A stretch of DNA of 64,000 nt from Stutzerimonas xanthomarina DSM 18231 (GTDB lineage Bacteria > Pseudomonadota > Gammaproteobacteria > Pseudomonadales > Pseudomonadaceae): assembly GCF_900129835.1 (NCBI RefSeq), contig NZ_FQXA01000003.1, forward strand, positions 186,001 to 250,000, written 5' to 3'. This document shows positions 20,701 through 29,327 of this stretch, in pieces. How positions within the stretch are numbered: the first letter of the stretch is position 1; every line of letters begins with the position of its first letter. The notes beneath the pieces were generated by a model that had not been told where the DNA came from, ran no database searches, and saw only the letters and a list, made by a program, of their open reading frames with translations. The position numbers were made by a program, and so were the translations under genes.

Positions 20701-21250
20701 CGAGAAAGGGCTGGGGCTGGGGCTGGCTATTGCGGATGGCTTCTGCCAGGTACTCAACCATCCGCTGGCGGTGCGCTCCTGGCCCGGCAAAGGCAGCGTT
20801 TTCAGCGTGACGGTGCCGATCGCCAGCAACCTGACTAAGCAGGTCAAGGCCAACGGCGAAGCCCAGCAAACCGCTCTGACCGGCATTCAGGTGCTGTGTA
20901 TCGACAATGAAGACAGCATCCTGGTGGGGATGAACAGCCTGTTGTCACGCTGGGGTTGCCAGGTCTGGACGGCCAGTAACCGGGCCGAGTGTGAGGTACT
21001 GCTGCGCGAGGATGTACACCCGCAACTGGTACTGGTCGACTACCACCTGGACCACGGCGAGACGGGCTCGGAGCTGATGGCCTGGCTGCGCACCCGCCTC
21101 GGCGAACCGGTCCCTGGGGTGGTGATCAGTGCCGACGGGCGTCCGGAGTTGATCGCGGCGGTCCATGCGGCGGGGCTGGACTTTCTCACCAAACCGGTCA
21201 AACCGGCAGCACTGCGCGCGCTGATGAGCCGCCACGTTCCGCTGCATTGA
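17786..21250 (+). CDS. mxtR: Hybrid sensor kinase with Na+/solute symporter module (MxtR/CrbS type)
   Basis: A 1154-residue membrane protein. Residues about 1-500 form a 12-13-segment SLC5/SSF symporter-like module. A linker, probably the STAC domain, follows, then a PAS region (GISVIDQSLRLVAWNHRYLEMFEY), a coiled linker (ERTQELSELNKAL), a histidine-kinase core with His803 in SHDLMQPLNAAR and ATP-site boxes (NFLTNAFRYAKG, DHGPGIAED, GLGLGLAI), and a C-terminal receiver with Asp1085 (LVLVDYHL). This matches CrbS/MxtR, known to control acetate metabolism with a LuxR-type regulator (CrbR/ErdR), not found here. Start: ATG at 17786 with GGAG five bases upstream; the frame extends 87 bp further without support. 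Confidence 0.85.
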   Translation: MSLSGGLIALVAFAYMTVLFAIAFYGDRNNTPMSPRMRAWVYSLSLAVYCTSWTFFGAVGQAAEQLWSFLPIYLGPILLMLLAPHVIQKMIMISKQENITSIADFIAARYGKSQLLAVVITLICLVGVLPYIALQLKGIVLGVNLLIGNHSEAAAGSGAQDTALIVSVVLALFAVLFGTRNLDVTEHHRGMVLAIAFESLVKLFAFIAVGVFVTFGLYNGFGDLFNQAYDSSKLTGYWEETVNWPAMLVQTTVALMAIVCLPRQFHVTVVENIEPRDFRLARWVFPLYLVLAAVFVIPIALAGQMLLPSGVTPDSFVISLPLAEAHPALAMLAFIGGASAATGMVIVASVALSTMVSNDMLLPWLLRRKEAEQPFEVFRHWMLSVRRISIVAILLLAYVSYRLLGTSASLATIGQIAFAALTQLAPAMVGALYWKQANRRGVFAGLAAGALIWGYTLILPLLGWPLEMFPGLQWMYTTQLPFNTSALTLGVTLSLVGNATLFFWVSILSQTRVAEHWQASRFIGQEIHATPNARRLLAVQVEDLLLLASRFVGAERAELSFQRFARRHGHDYSPKQQADGQWIAHTERLLAGVLGASSTRAVVKAALEGRDMQVDDVVRIVGEASEVLQFNRALLQGAIENITQGISVIDQSLRLVAWNHRYLEMFEYPDGLVYIGRPIADIIRYNAERGLCGPGDADTHVAKRLYWMRQGRAHTSERTFPNGRVVELIGNPMPGGGFVMSFSDITAYREAERALKDANEGLEQRVSERTQELSELNKALTAAKSTAEAANQSKTRFLAAVSHDLMQPLNAARLFSAALSHQHDALPVEARDLVRHLDSSLRSAEDLISDLLDISRLENGRITPDRNPFPLATLFDTLTTEFSMLAAEQGVDFRVHGSRLRVDSDIRLLRRVLQNFLTNAFRYAKGRVVLGVRRQGSSLRLEVWDHGPGIAEDKLRVIFEEFKRLDSHQTRAEKGLGLGLAIADGFCQVLNHPLAVRSWPGKGSVFSVTVPIASNLTKQVKANGEAQQTALTGIQVLCIDNEDSILVGMNSLLSRWGCQVWTASNRAECEVLLREDVHPQLVLVDYHLDHGETGSELMAWLRTRLGEPVPGVVISADGRPELIAAVHAAGLDFLTKPVKPAALRALMSRHVPLH

Positions 21251-21332
21251 GGTCGCGTTGCGCCAGCGCAAGCCGCGAACACAGCGAGACGGCTAGACTG
21301 GCTTCATTAGATGTTGCCGACGGCCTTTGCCC

Positions 21333-22580
21333 ATGACTCTCGAATTACTGTTGAACCTGGCAACCGCCCTCGGTGTGGGCTTGCTGATCGGCACGGAACG
21401 CAGCTGGAGCAGCGGTGACAGGGACGGTCAGGAAATGGCAGGCATTCGCACCTTCGGCCTCGCCGGGTTGTTCGGCGGCCTGGCTGCGCTGAGCGCCAGC
21501 CATTTCGGCACGCACGCCTGGATCGCGATGTTCGTCGTGCTGGCCCTGATGACGATTGCTGGCTACGTGATCGAGTCCCGCACCACCAATAGCGACCGTG
21601 GCATGACCACCGAAATGGCGTTGCTGCTGACCTTCCTGCTGGGCAGCCTGGCTGTCGCCGAAAGTCGCTTGCTGGCCGCAGCCGTGGCGGTCGTGGTGGC
21701 CTTGCTGTTGAGTCTGAAATCCCGGCTGCACGGCGCATTGCACAATCTCAACGAAGCGGAACTGAGCGGCGTGCTGAAGCTGCTGTTCATTTCCGTGGTG
21801 CTGCTGCCGGCGCTGCCGAACCAGGGTTATGGGCCTTGGCAGGCATTCAACCCCTACACCACTTGGTGGATGGTGGTGCTGATTGCTGGAATTGGCTTTG
21901 CCGCCTATGTCGCCATCCGTCTGCTGGGTACCCGACACGGATTGATGATCACCGCGCTGCTGGGCGGCATCGTTTCGTCCACAGCGATGACGATCACCCT
22001 CGCCCGACTGGACTCGGACAAGATGCGCCACGCGCTGGCCGCCGGTCTTCTGGCAACCTCGGCGCTGATGTTCCCGCGGGTGCTATTGGAAGTCGGGGTG
22101 ATCAATCGGGCGCTATTGCCAGCCTTGCTCGCGCCGATGCTGGCGGCCGGTCTGATCTATACCGCCGGTGCGTTGTTCTACTACCTGCGCGCAGGCCAGC
22201 AGCCCGACAACACTGCCGAGCCACCCTTGAAGAACCCGTTCGAACTGGGCCCGGCACTACGCTTTGCCGGCCTTTTGGTGATCATTCTGTTCCTCGTCGA
22301 AGGCGCGCAGAGAGGGCTGGGCGATGCGGGGGTCTATCTGGTCTCGCTGCTCTCCGGGCTGACCGATGTGGATGCAATCACCCTGTCGCTGGCCAACAGC
22401 GCCCGGACCGATCTGGCCGAACAGGTCGCGGTGCGCGGGATTTTTCTAGCAGCCCTGAGCAACAGCCTGATCAAGGGCGGCCTGATCATCTTTATCGGTG
22501 GGCGTGCCCTGGCGATACTGACCCTTCCGTTCATGCTCAGCGGCTTGCTGGCCGGGCTGGCGGTGTTGTGGCTGCTGTGA
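21333..22580 (+). CDS. MgtC/SapB-like and DUF4010 integral membrane protein
   Basis: A 415-residue, very hydrophobic protein with about 12 membrane segments. The N-terminal third carries the MgtC-like motif LGVGLLIGTER and GIRTFGLAGLFGGLAAL. The C-terminal part carries DUF4010-type repeats (GIVSSTAMTITLAR, SGLTDVDAITLSLAN, each with acidic or polar residues inside membrane segments). Transport is likely but the substrate is not known. I take the ATG at 21333; the open frame begins six bases earlier at a TTG. It follows mxtR on the same strand after 82 bp. Confidence 0.75.
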   Translation: MTLELLLNLATALGVGLLIGTERSWSSGDRDGQEMAGIRTFGLAGLFGGLAALSASHFGTHAWIAMFVVLALMTIAGYVIESRTTNSDRGMTTEMALLLTFLLGSLAVAESRLLAAAVAVVVALLLSLKSRLHGALHNLNEAELSGVLKLLFISVVLLPALPNQGYGPWQAFNPYTTWWMVVLIAGIGFAAYVAIRLLGTRHGLMITALLGGIVSSTAMTITLARLDSDKMRHALAAGLLATSALMFPRVLLEVGVINRALLPALLAPMLAAGLIYTAGALFYYLRAGQQPDNTAEPPLKNPFELGPALRFAGLLVIILFLVEGAQRGLGDAGVYLVSLLSGLTDVDAITLSLANSARTDLAEQVAVRGIFLAALSNSLIKGGLIIFIGGRALAILTLPFMLSGLLAGLAVLWLL

Positions 22581-22593
22581 CGCCAAACGCGCG

Positions 22594-24066
22594 CTATTCC
22601 TCAGCTTCCAGCGGCACCTCAGCGCCGGCACGCTCGAGCCAGTCGGCCGGCAATCGTTTGCTTGCCCGCGCACCCAGCAGTTTGAGCTGTTCGGCGCGGC
22701 TTACCAGATTGCCGCGCCCATCGGTGAGTTTGTTGCGCGCACCGAGGTAAGCCTTGTCCAATTGCTGTAGACGGCTGCCGATTTCGTCCAGATCCTGAAT
22801 GAACGCGGCGAACTTGTCGTACAGCGCCCCGGCACGCTCGGCGATTTCGCGGGCGTTCTGGCTCTGCCGCTCCTGCCGCCAGAGGCTGTCGATCACCCGT
22901 AGGGTCGCCAACAATGTCGTCGGGCTGACGATCACGATGTGCTTGCTGTACGCCTCCTGAAACAACTCCGGGTCGCCTTGCAAGGCTGCCGCGAAGGCCG
23001 CCTCGATCGGCACGAACAAGAGCACGAAATCCAGGCTCTGAAGCCCTTCAAGGCGCTGATAGTCCTTGAGAGACAAGCCTTTCAGATGATTGCGCAACGA
23101 CAGCACGTGCTGCTTGAGTGCAAGCGCGCGACTGCAATCGTCTTCGGCGCAGATCAGTGCCTGGTAGGCGGTGAGACTGACTTTCGCGTCCACCACCACC
23201 TGCTTGTCGCCGGGCAGCTGAATCAGGACGTCAGGCTGGAAGCGCTCGCCATCGGCGCTTTTGAGGCTGACCTGGGTATGGTATTCGCGGCCCTTTTCGA
23301 GACCGGCATGCTCGAGCACCCGCTCGAGGATCAGTTCACCCCAGTTACCTTGGGTCTTCTGGCCTTGCAGGGCGCGGGTCAGGTTGGTCGCTTCGTCGCC
23401 GAGGCGCTGATTGAGCTGCTGCAGTCGTTCGAGCTCCTTGGCCAGGGAAAAGCGCTCACGCGCCTCGTGCTGGTAGCTTTCCTCGACGCGTTTCTCGAAT
23501 GACTGAATGCGTTCCTTGAGCGGATCGAGTAGCTGCCCCAGTCGCTCATGGCTGGTCTCGGCAAAACGCTGCTCGCGCTCCTCGAATATCTTGCCAGCCA
23601 ACTCGGCAAACTGCGCACGCAATTCATCGCGCGCGCCCTGGAGATCTTCAAGGCGCTGCTCATGGGTTTTCTGTTGTTCGTTCAGCTCGGCTGTGACCGC
23701 AGCGTGAGCGGCACTCAGTGCGCGCAGCTCGGCCTGCTGCGCATCGCGCTCGGCCTGCAGGTCATCGAGCGTCTCTCGGGTTTCCAGCCGCTGGGCTTGC
23801 AGCCATTCGGTTTCCCGCCGCAACACGGCGGCTTCAGCCTGCAGCGCCGAACGGGCTTCATGCAGATCGGCCTGCTCCTGACGGCTGGTTTCCAACTGCG
23901 CGCGGAGGCCTTCCTGCGCCATCACCGCCTGGCTCAACCGCTCATCAAGTAATGACAGCTCCGCCTGCTGCAGGGACAAGCGCCGTTGCAGCGACACGGT
24001 GACAAGGCCAAGTAATAAACAGAGGGCACCGAGACCGGCTGCTAGATAGAGAGGATCGAGAGGCAT
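22594..24066 (-). CDS. rmuC: DNA recombination protein RmuC
   Basis: A 490-residue protein with an N-terminal membrane anchor (about residues 5-25), a long Gln/Glu/Arg-rich coiled coil (about 26-190), and the conserved RmuC nuclease-like domain (about 200-440) with GNWGELILERVLEHAGL, DVLIQLPGDKQVVVDAKVSL and FVPIEAAFAAAL. RmuC limits inversions at short repeats and is related to restriction-type nucleases. GGAG lies eight bases upstream of the ATG. It converges on the DUF4010 gene with a 13-bp gap. Confidence 0.92.
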   Translation of the reverse strand: MPLDPLYLAAGLGALCLLLGLVTVSLQRRLSLQQAELSLLDERLSQAVMAQEGLRAQLETSRQEQADLHEARSALQAEAAVLRRETEWLQAQRLETRETLDDLQAERDAQQAELRALSAAHAAVTAELNEQQKTHEQRLEDLQGARDELRAQFAELAGKIFEEREQRFAETSHERLGQLLDPLKERIQSFEKRVEESYQHEARERFSLAKELERLQQLNQRLGDEATNLTRALQGQKTQGNWGELILERVLEHAGLEKGREYHTQVSLKSADGERFQPDVLIQLPGDKQVVVDAKVSLTAYQALICAEDDCSRALALKQHVLSLRNHLKGLSLKDYQRLEGLQSLDFVLLFVPIEAAFAAALQGDPELFQEAYSKHIVIVSPTTLLATLRVIDSLWRQERQSQNAREIAERAGALYDKFAAFIQDLDEIGSRLQQLDKAYLGARNKLTDGRGNLVSRAEQLKLLGARASKRLPADWLERAGAEVPLEAEE

Positions 24067-24145
24067 GAACGGCTCCGGCTGAACTGCCCGGCAGTATAGC
24101 CAGCCAGCCCGTACAGGTCAGGCCGGCCCGTCTGCGACGCCGAAT

Positions 24146-24568
24146 CTAGCGCTTGGCCGGAAGCAGCAAGAGGATGCGCGAGGCTTCAGTCGAGCCCTGT
24201 GCCGCAGCCTGTTCCAGCCAGTGCCGCGCTTTGGACAGCTCGCGGTGCTGCCCCTGACAGTACAGTTGCCCAAGCTCGAGCTGGGCCTGGCGGTCGCCAG
24301 CTCTTGCTGCCTGGCGCAGCAGCTCGAAACCGATGCGGCGATCACGCTGGCTGTCGCAGTCATGGCAGAGCAACCGTCCCAGGCGACTCTGTGCTTCGAC
24401 CACACCTTCGAGTGCCGGCTGCTTAAGCATCCGACCCGCGATACGTTTGACACTCTTGGTCTGTCCTAGACGCTGGCTGTCCAGCAGCCACAACGCCATG
24501 CGCATCGGCAGGCGTGGAGAAGATGAAGTGCTCTCGAGCGAGCTCGAGGCGAGTGGACGCGTTCTCAT
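24146..24568 (-). CDS. Sel1-repeat (TPR-like) protein
   Basis: A 140-residue protein with two to three Sel1-like repeats (VEAQSRLGRLLC, GFELLRQAARAGDRQAQLELGQLYCQG, ARHWLEQAAAQGSTEASRIL). A CHDC-type Cys pair lies between repeats 1 and 2. There is no signal peptide; the N-terminal 20 residues are Ser-rich and disordered-looking. Sel1 repeats mediate protein binding; the partner is unknown. The frame extends 36 bp upstream to a GTG. It is 79 bp upstream of rmuC in the transcription direction and could be co-transcribed. Confidence 0.65.
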   Translation of the reverse strand: MRTRPLASSSLESTSSSPRLPMRMALWLLDSQRLGQTKSVKRIAGRMLKQPALEGVVEAQSRLGRLLCHDCDSQRDRRIGFELLRQAARAGDRQAQLELGQLYCQGQHRELSKARHWLEQAAAQGSTEASRILLLLPAKR

Positions 24569-25056
24569 GGTCACCGAATGGTTCGGGGGGACAAGGGCGC
24601 GCACTCTACTCCTTTTTTCACAGAGTTAAAGTCTTGCAAAAATCGGAAATACACGATCTGGATCACACTATTTTTTAATCCACAGAAGCTGTGGATAAGT
24701 CTGTGGGCAAACAGGTTACAAATTCCTCTAGTGCCTATGGTTAGCGGGCTGCAGTTAAACTGGCGGTTTTTTCGCCAATGTAAAAAACCTTTATTTTTCA
24801 GTAGGTTATTGTCGATATAAGCTTCCGCTTGATTTGCGACAGATTGTCATAAGCGCTTGACAAGGCCCGACAGCGAATGTGCACAAGTTTGCCGCAACCG
24901 TCTCGAAACGCCCGTCTGGACGCGTCTTAGGGGCTTTTAGCGGCCTGAAGCGGAACTTTTTCCGCGAGTATCAGTCACGCCACTATTCCTGTCATAGCCT
25001 GTCGCAAGCGCGACATGGCGGCCTATGCTAGCGAATCGATTTCAGCGGAACGGGTC
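24569..25056. other. AT-rich spacer with a DnaA-box-like site
   Basis: No credible gene in this 488-bp divergent spacer, which is visibly more AT-rich than its surroundings (several T and A runs between 24660 and 24830). Bases 24690-24698 read TTATCCACA on the minus strand, a perfect DnaA-box consensus, with a near-match AATCCACAG just upstream (24677-24685). A TTGACA-like element occurs near 24857-24862. It most likely holds the promoters of the Sel1 gene and of ydbH. An origin is unlikely because dnaA/gyrB-type genes are absent. Confidence 0.45.
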
Positions 25057-27618
25057 ATGACGAAGCGGCGGAGAATTCTCGTCTGGGCAGTTGTCAGCCT
25101 GGTTCTGCTCGTTGTTGGGTTAGGGTTTTACGGTGGGGTCCGCTGGCAGCAATTCAAACGCGACCTGGGGATCGTCACGCTCGATCTGAGCGGAGTGCGC
25201 CTGACGTTCAACCATCTCGCCGTGCAGCAGATCGTCATCATTCGACAGCCATCAGCCGACGAACGGCTCGCAGTGACTCTCGACAGCCTGCGTCTCGAGT
25301 TTGCTGATGGTTGGCGCCTGCTGCCGCTCCAGTCGCTGAACATCGAGCGCCTCGATGTCCATTGGCAGTCGGCCCCCAGCAAAGACGATGACCAGCCACT
25401 AACCTTGCCCAACCCTCAGCAGCTGAAAGATTGGTCGGCGTGGCTACCCAGACAAGGGCAGATCACTTCGCTGGAGCTGACCTCACCCTGCGCAAGCGGA
25501 ACCTGCCAGGCCCAGGGGCAACTGGGCTGGCAGCTTGGCGAGCAGGCTCCCCTTCCCGCCACGCTCGACCTGCAACTGAACCATCAGACGCATCGCCTGG
25601 CGTTGGCGCTGCAAGCCTATGAACAAGGCAGCGATACCCATCTGGATCTCGCTCTGCAGCTGGACGGCCAGCAGCGCCTGAGCATGCAAAACCAGCTGAC
25701 GGATAGCAGCGACTCGACGCTCTGGCGCGGCACGTTGGCCATGAACGAATTGCCGGAAGCGCCCTGGCTGCTGGGCTGGCTGAGTGAATGGCTGGCTTAT
25801 TCGCCGCCAGCGTTACCGGCAATGCCCGAGCAGATGCGGATCGGCGCGGGCTGGGCATTGCAGATCGACACGCAGGCCTTGCCGCAGGATTGGAAGGCAC
25901 TGAACGGCGAACTGCGATTGTCGGCAAATCTGCCAGCACCATGGCCCGTGGTCGGGTTGGGTCAGGTACAGGGTCACTTGGACCTCAGCGCTCGTGCCGA
26001 TGACGGCCTCTGGATACCGACCGAACTGGCCGGCGATCTCTCCCTACTGCCGGTCACCGAGCTGTTCGCAGCATTGCCGGCGCCGCTGCGCCCACGTGCT
26101 GTCAGCCTCAAGATCATTCCGACACAGACTGACGAAGCGGCTCAGGGACTGGCCGTGAATGTGCAGCTGGCCGCCAGCGGCCCCTCTCCTATGACGCTCG
26201 ATACACGCCTGGTACTGCAAACCGCTGCGCCCTATAAAGCGGCTTTTGACCACACCCAGCTCAAGCTGCGCAGCGCGGCGATCAAAGGCGCGGACTTCAG
26301 CTTGAAAGAGCTCGAAACGGATCTGAGATTGAACGGAGAGCTTTCGCAGCAGGACGCCAGCATTCGCCTCAGGAAGGGCTCGAGGTTGAAATTGAACAGC
26401 CTGACAGTCGCCTCAGGCCTTACAGCCAGCACGCTGTTGATGGAGCTGGCAGGGCTCGGCGCCGAAGCAGGCTTCAGCGATGGGCAGATTCACAGTTTGG
26501 CGGTCACCGGCAAGACCGCCATCGCCGTTGGTGAAGTGAAGCAGCCCGCCTTGCGTCCTCAGGGCTGGCGCTGGAGCGGCACGCTCAATGCGGACCAGTC
26601 CCAAATTTCGCTCGACGGCCCGCTGGGCAACGATGCCGGACTCAGCCTGGCGTTGCAGCTGACCCACAACCGGGTCGACAGCGCGACTCGCCTCATTATC
26701 ACCCTGCCAGAGCTATTCCTGCGTGCTGGCAACCCACTGGACGAGACCCTTGCCGACTGGCCACCACTGCTGGAACTCAACAACGGCCGCGTGCAAGGGC
26801 AAGCACAACTCGACGTGCCCGGCAGCGGCGCAGTCGCAGCGTCGGCCAAGCTCAGCGCCAAGGGGCTCGGCGGTATTTACGACCGCACCGAGCTGAGTGG
26901 ACTCGATGCTGAGCTGTCAGCCGTCCTGCGGCGCAATCAACTGCGGCTGGACCTGACTGAACTGACGCTGCGCGAAGCCAATCCCGGCTTTACTTTTGGC
27001 CCCCTGCGCTTTGCCGGCGAATATGCGGCCCCGCTCGACACGCTCGCCCAGGGGCGCCTGGCCTGGAGTATCGCCGAGGTGCGGCTGCTGGGTGGTCGCT
27101 TATGGCTGGAACCGGGCGTGGCCGACCTCGCGTCAGGCGCTCAACAACTGCATGCCCATCTGCGCGGGCTGCAATTGCCTTTGTTGCTCGAAGCCTACCC
27201 GGCCGAAGGACTCTCCGGCACAGGCGTGATCGATGGCGAATTGCAGCTGCAGCGCAGCGAAGCCGGTATCAGTATCGAGCAAGGCTCGCTGCAGGCGCGC
27301 GAACCCGGCGGCGCGTTGCAATTTCGCTCGCCGAAGATCCAGGCTCTGGGGCAGGCCAACCCGGCAATGCGCCTGGTGACCGAGGCACTAGATGACTTCC
27401 ACTACGACCTTCTGGCCAGCGACGTACATTACGCCACTGACGGAAAGCTGGATCTGGGACTGAAACTGCATGGGCGAAACCCAGCGCTGGAAGGCGGCCG
27501 CCCGATCAACTTCTCGATCAATCTGGAGGAAGATATTCCAGCGCTGCTGACCAGCCTTCAGTTATCCGACCGGGTCAGCGAAACCATTCAACGGCGCGTG
27601 CAGGAACGCCTCAGATAA
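25057..27618 (+). CDS. ydbH: YdbH-family intermembrane lipid-transport protein (AsmA-like)
   Basis: An 853-residue protein with a single N-terminal membrane anchor (about residues 6-28) and a long beta-rich periplasmic body. The C-terminal half carries the YdbH/dicarboxylate-transport region ending PINFSINLEEDIPALLTSLQ. The family size (E. coli YdbH has 879) and the following ynbE and ydbL genes make the identity firm. YdbH, with TamB and YhdP, forms hydrophobic bridges that carry phospholipids from inner to outer membrane. I use the ATG at 25057 (MTKRRRILVW); the frame is open 42 bp further. Confidence 0.88.
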   Translation: MTKRRRILVWAVVSLVLLVVGLGFYGGVRWQQFKRDLGIVTLDLSGVRLTFNHLAVQQIVIIRQPSADERLAVTLDSLRLEFADGWRLLPLQSLNIERLDVHWQSAPSKDDDQPLTLPNPQQLKDWSAWLPRQGQITSLELTSPCASGTCQAQGQLGWQLGEQAPLPATLDLQLNHQTHRLALALQAYEQGSDTHLDLALQLDGQQRLSMQNQLTDSSDSTLWRGTLAMNELPEAPWLLGWLSEWLAYSPPALPAMPEQMRIGAGWALQIDTQALPQDWKALNGELRLSANLPAPWPVVGLGQVQGHLDLSARADDGLWIPTELAGDLSLLPVTELFAALPAPLRPRAVSLKIIPTQTDEAAQGLAVNVQLAASGPSPMTLDTRLVLQTAAPYKAAFDHTQLKLRSAAIKGADFSLKELETDLRLNGELSQQDASIRLRKGSRLKLNSLTVASGLTASTLLMELAGLGAEAGFSDGQIHSLAVTGKTAIAVGEVKQPALRPQGWRWSGTLNADQSQISLDGPLGNDAGLSLALQLTHNRVDSATRLIITLPELFLRAGNPLDETLADWPPLLELNNGRVQGQAQLDVPGSGAVAASAKLSAKGLGGIYDRTELSGLDAELSAVLRRNQLRLDLTELTLREANPGFTFGPLRFAGEYAAPLDTLAQGRLAWSIAEVRLLGGRLWLEPGVADLASGAQQLHAHLRGLQLPLLLEAYPAEGLSGTGVIDGELQLQRSEAGISIEQGSLQAREPGGALQFRSPKIQALGQANPAMRLVTEALDDFHYDLLASDVHYATDGKLDLGLKLHGRNPALEGGRPINFSINLEEDIPALLTSLQLSDRVSETIQRRVQERLR

Positions 27619-27655
27619 GGCACTGTAACGCCGTCCTCGACCTGGAGATGCCGTC

Positions 27656-27847
27656 ATGCGGTTGCCCCACCCGATCAGCATTTTACTGCTTGCCCTGCTC
27701 GCCAGTGCCTGTACACCACGCGTCGAACTGGCCGTGCCCAATGAGCCGATCAACATCAACCTCAACGTGAAAATCGAGCACGAGATTTACATCAAAGTCG
27801 ACAAGCAGCTCGACTCGATCATCAACGAAGACAGCGGTCTGTTCTGA
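27656..27847 (+). CDS. ynbE: YnbE-family outer-membrane lipoprotein, YdbH partner
   Basis: A 63-residue lipoprotein: the signal ends at lipobox LASAC (Cys19), and the mature part is a short beta strand region NEPININLNVKIEHEIYIKVD characteristic of YnbE. In E. coli YnbE forms an oligomer that pairs with the C-terminus of YdbH to complete the bridge to the outer membrane. It lies 37 bp after ydbH and 8 bp before ydbL. Confidence 0.88.
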   Translation: MRLPHPISILLLALLASACTPRVELAVPNEPININLNVKIEHEIYIKVDKQLDSIINEDSGLF

Positions 27848-27855
27848 GGAGCCTT

Positions 27856-28200
27856 ATGAAAACCTATCTGAAACTCGGAACCCTGCTCCTGGCGCTGTGC
27901 CTGGCGCTACCCGCCGCCGCCATGTCGCTCAACGAGGCCATGTCCGCGCTGGGCCAGGCCAAGGCCAGCGGCCAGCTCGGTGAGCGGCCAGACGGCTATC
28001 TCGGCGTCGTGCAGAGCGGCGGCCAAGCCGAAGAAATCGCCAGCCAGATCAACCAGGCCCGACGTGCTGAGTACCATCGTCTGGCTCAGAAGAATGGCAT
28101 CAACGTGAGCGACGTCGAGGCGATTGCCGGCAAAAAGGCGATCGAGAAAACCCCGCTCGGGCAGATCATCCAGCTCAATGGCAGCTGGGTGAAGAAGTAA
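27856..28200 (+). CDS. ydbL: YdbL-family periplasmic protein (DUF1318)
   Basis: A 114-residue exported protein with a signal peptide ending near AAAM (about residue 22) and the DUF1318 core (SLNEAMSALGQAKASGQLGE, VEAIAGKKAIEKTPLGQ). In the ydbH-ynbE-ydbL operon, YdbL is reported to modulate YdbH-YnbE assembly. GAGGAG lies just upstream of its ATG. A terminator follows 11 bp after the stop. Confidence 0.88.
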   Translation: MKTYLKLGTLLLALCLALPAAAMSLNEAMSALGQAKASGQLGERPDGYLGVVQSGGQAEEIASQINQARRAEYHRLAQKNGINVSDVEAIAGKKAIEKTPLGQIIQLNGSWVKK

Positions 28201-28211
28201 ACGAGGCATCA

Positions 28212-28233
28212 GCGGGGAGCGCTCGCTCCCCGC
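28212..28233. terminator. Bidirectional-type terminator between ydbL and lpxR-like gene
   Basis: GCGGGGAGC (28212-28220) pairs perfectly with GCTCCCCGC (28225-28233) around a 4-base loop. Only a weak T stretch follows (TTCAT), but its place between convergent genes, 11 bp from one stop and 6 bp from the other, supports shared termination. Confidence 0.7.
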
Positions 28234-28239
28234 TTCATC

Positions 28240-29226
28240 CTAGAACCAGGTCGAGACCGTCAGCGAACCGAACTGATCATGCTCGTCTTGACCTTTGAAT
28301 TCTCGAGTACGCCAGACGCTGGCAAACGCCAGTTGCCAGCTGTTCCAGGTTAGCGCCACGCCGGCCTTGGCGTCGCCGACCCATTCATTCGGATCCACCG
28401 AGTGGCTGCTCTTGAACGTGTTGCCCTCCAACAACATGTTCTGCGCCATATAGCGCCCTTCCACGTTGGCAAACAGGCTCCAGGCGAATCCACCGCCTTG
28501 ATCGAAAAACATGCTTCCGCTCTGCGCCGGTGCCACTGCGGGAATACTGAAGCTGCGGCCCAGCCCTTGACCGATGCGCAGCCCAAACCCGGCAGAGCCG
28601 TACGTATAGAGATTGCCAAGCGCAAAGCCGGCACTCGGGCCGTATTCAACATCCAGCCCAGCCAGGCGGTGCTGTAGCCACCAGCGATGTTGATAGGCGA
28701 GATTGACGAAGGGTTCATTGCGCAGTTGATTGCCCCAGCCACGCGGCTCATCGCTGTCGGTCACGTCGTGAACCCGCCGCTGGATCTTTTCACCGCCGGC
28801 CGCCGGTCCGACGATACCAACATCCAGGTGCAGCCCGTTGGTGTCGCGCCACCCTTCGTGCTGGTCATCGGAGAAGATCGATATGCCGGCGAATAGCAGC
28901 GCGGCGTAAGGCCGATCGTCCTCGATCAGTTCGGTGCGCTCGATATCGTTCGGCGTGTAGAGCTGGTGGCCCAGCCGATAGGCGACGTTGTCTACCTGAT
29001 CGGCGTCCCACCCCGGCATGGCATTGGCAAACCGTCGCGACCAGTGATCTGCGTCAGGCTTGAACGAGCGCATCAGCTCGAAACCGTTGGTGTAATGACC
29101 ATCACTGCCGGTGGCGATGATGTCGTTTTCAACCTTCAGCGAGTAGAGATCCGCCTGGCTCGCAAGCGGAATACAGGACACAACGACAGTAAGAGCCAGT
29201 CGTGCTTGCAGCGGTGAGATGGCCAT
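28240..29226 (-). CDS. LpxR-family lipid A 3'-O-deacylase-like outer-membrane protein
   Basis: A 328-residue protein with a signal peptide (cleavage near SQA) and a beta-barrel pattern ending STWF. LpxR (DUF2219) hallmarks are visible: DLYSLKVENDIIATGSDGHYTNGFEL, the VAYRLGHQLYTPNDIERTE segment, DDRPYAA, and the active-site-like NLAYQHRWW region. The family removes the 3' acyloxyacyl chain of lipid A in the outer membrane. AAGGAG precedes the ATG. Whether this copy is active cannot be said, but the acidic/His positions appear present. Confidence 0.82.
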   Translation of the reverse strand: MAISPLQARLALTVVVSCIPLASQADLYSLKVENDIIATGSDGHYTNGFELMRSFKPDADHWSRRFANAMPGWDADQVDNVAYRLGHQLYTPNDIERTELIEDDRPYAALLFAGISIFSDDQHEGWRDTNGLHLDVGIVGPAAGGEKIQRRVHDVTDSDEPRGWGNQLRNEPFVNLAYQHRWWLQHRLAGLDVEYGPSAGFALGNLYTYGSAGFGLRIGQGLGRSFSIPAVAPAQSGSMFFDQGGGFAWSLFANVEGRYMAQNMLLEGNTFKSSHSVDPNEWVGDAKAGVALTWNSWQLAFASVWRTREFKGQDEHDQFGSLTVSTWF

Positions 29227-29327
29227 GGCCCAGCTCCTTGATTACATGCAGAGGAGTATGTATCAGCATGTTAGAGCCAGACCCTAGACCAAACGTTCAG
29301 CTCAACAAGAGCTACCGACATCGGCGG

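Noticed and set aside
19430..20869. Minus-strand frame of 479 codons opposite mxtR
   Set aside because: It mirrors the kinase codons, has no known motif, and lies entirely within a well-supported gene.
24569..25056. Chromosomal origin of replication
   Set aside because: Only one perfect DnaA box, no box cluster, and no dnaA, dnaN, gyrB, gidA or rpmH neighbours.
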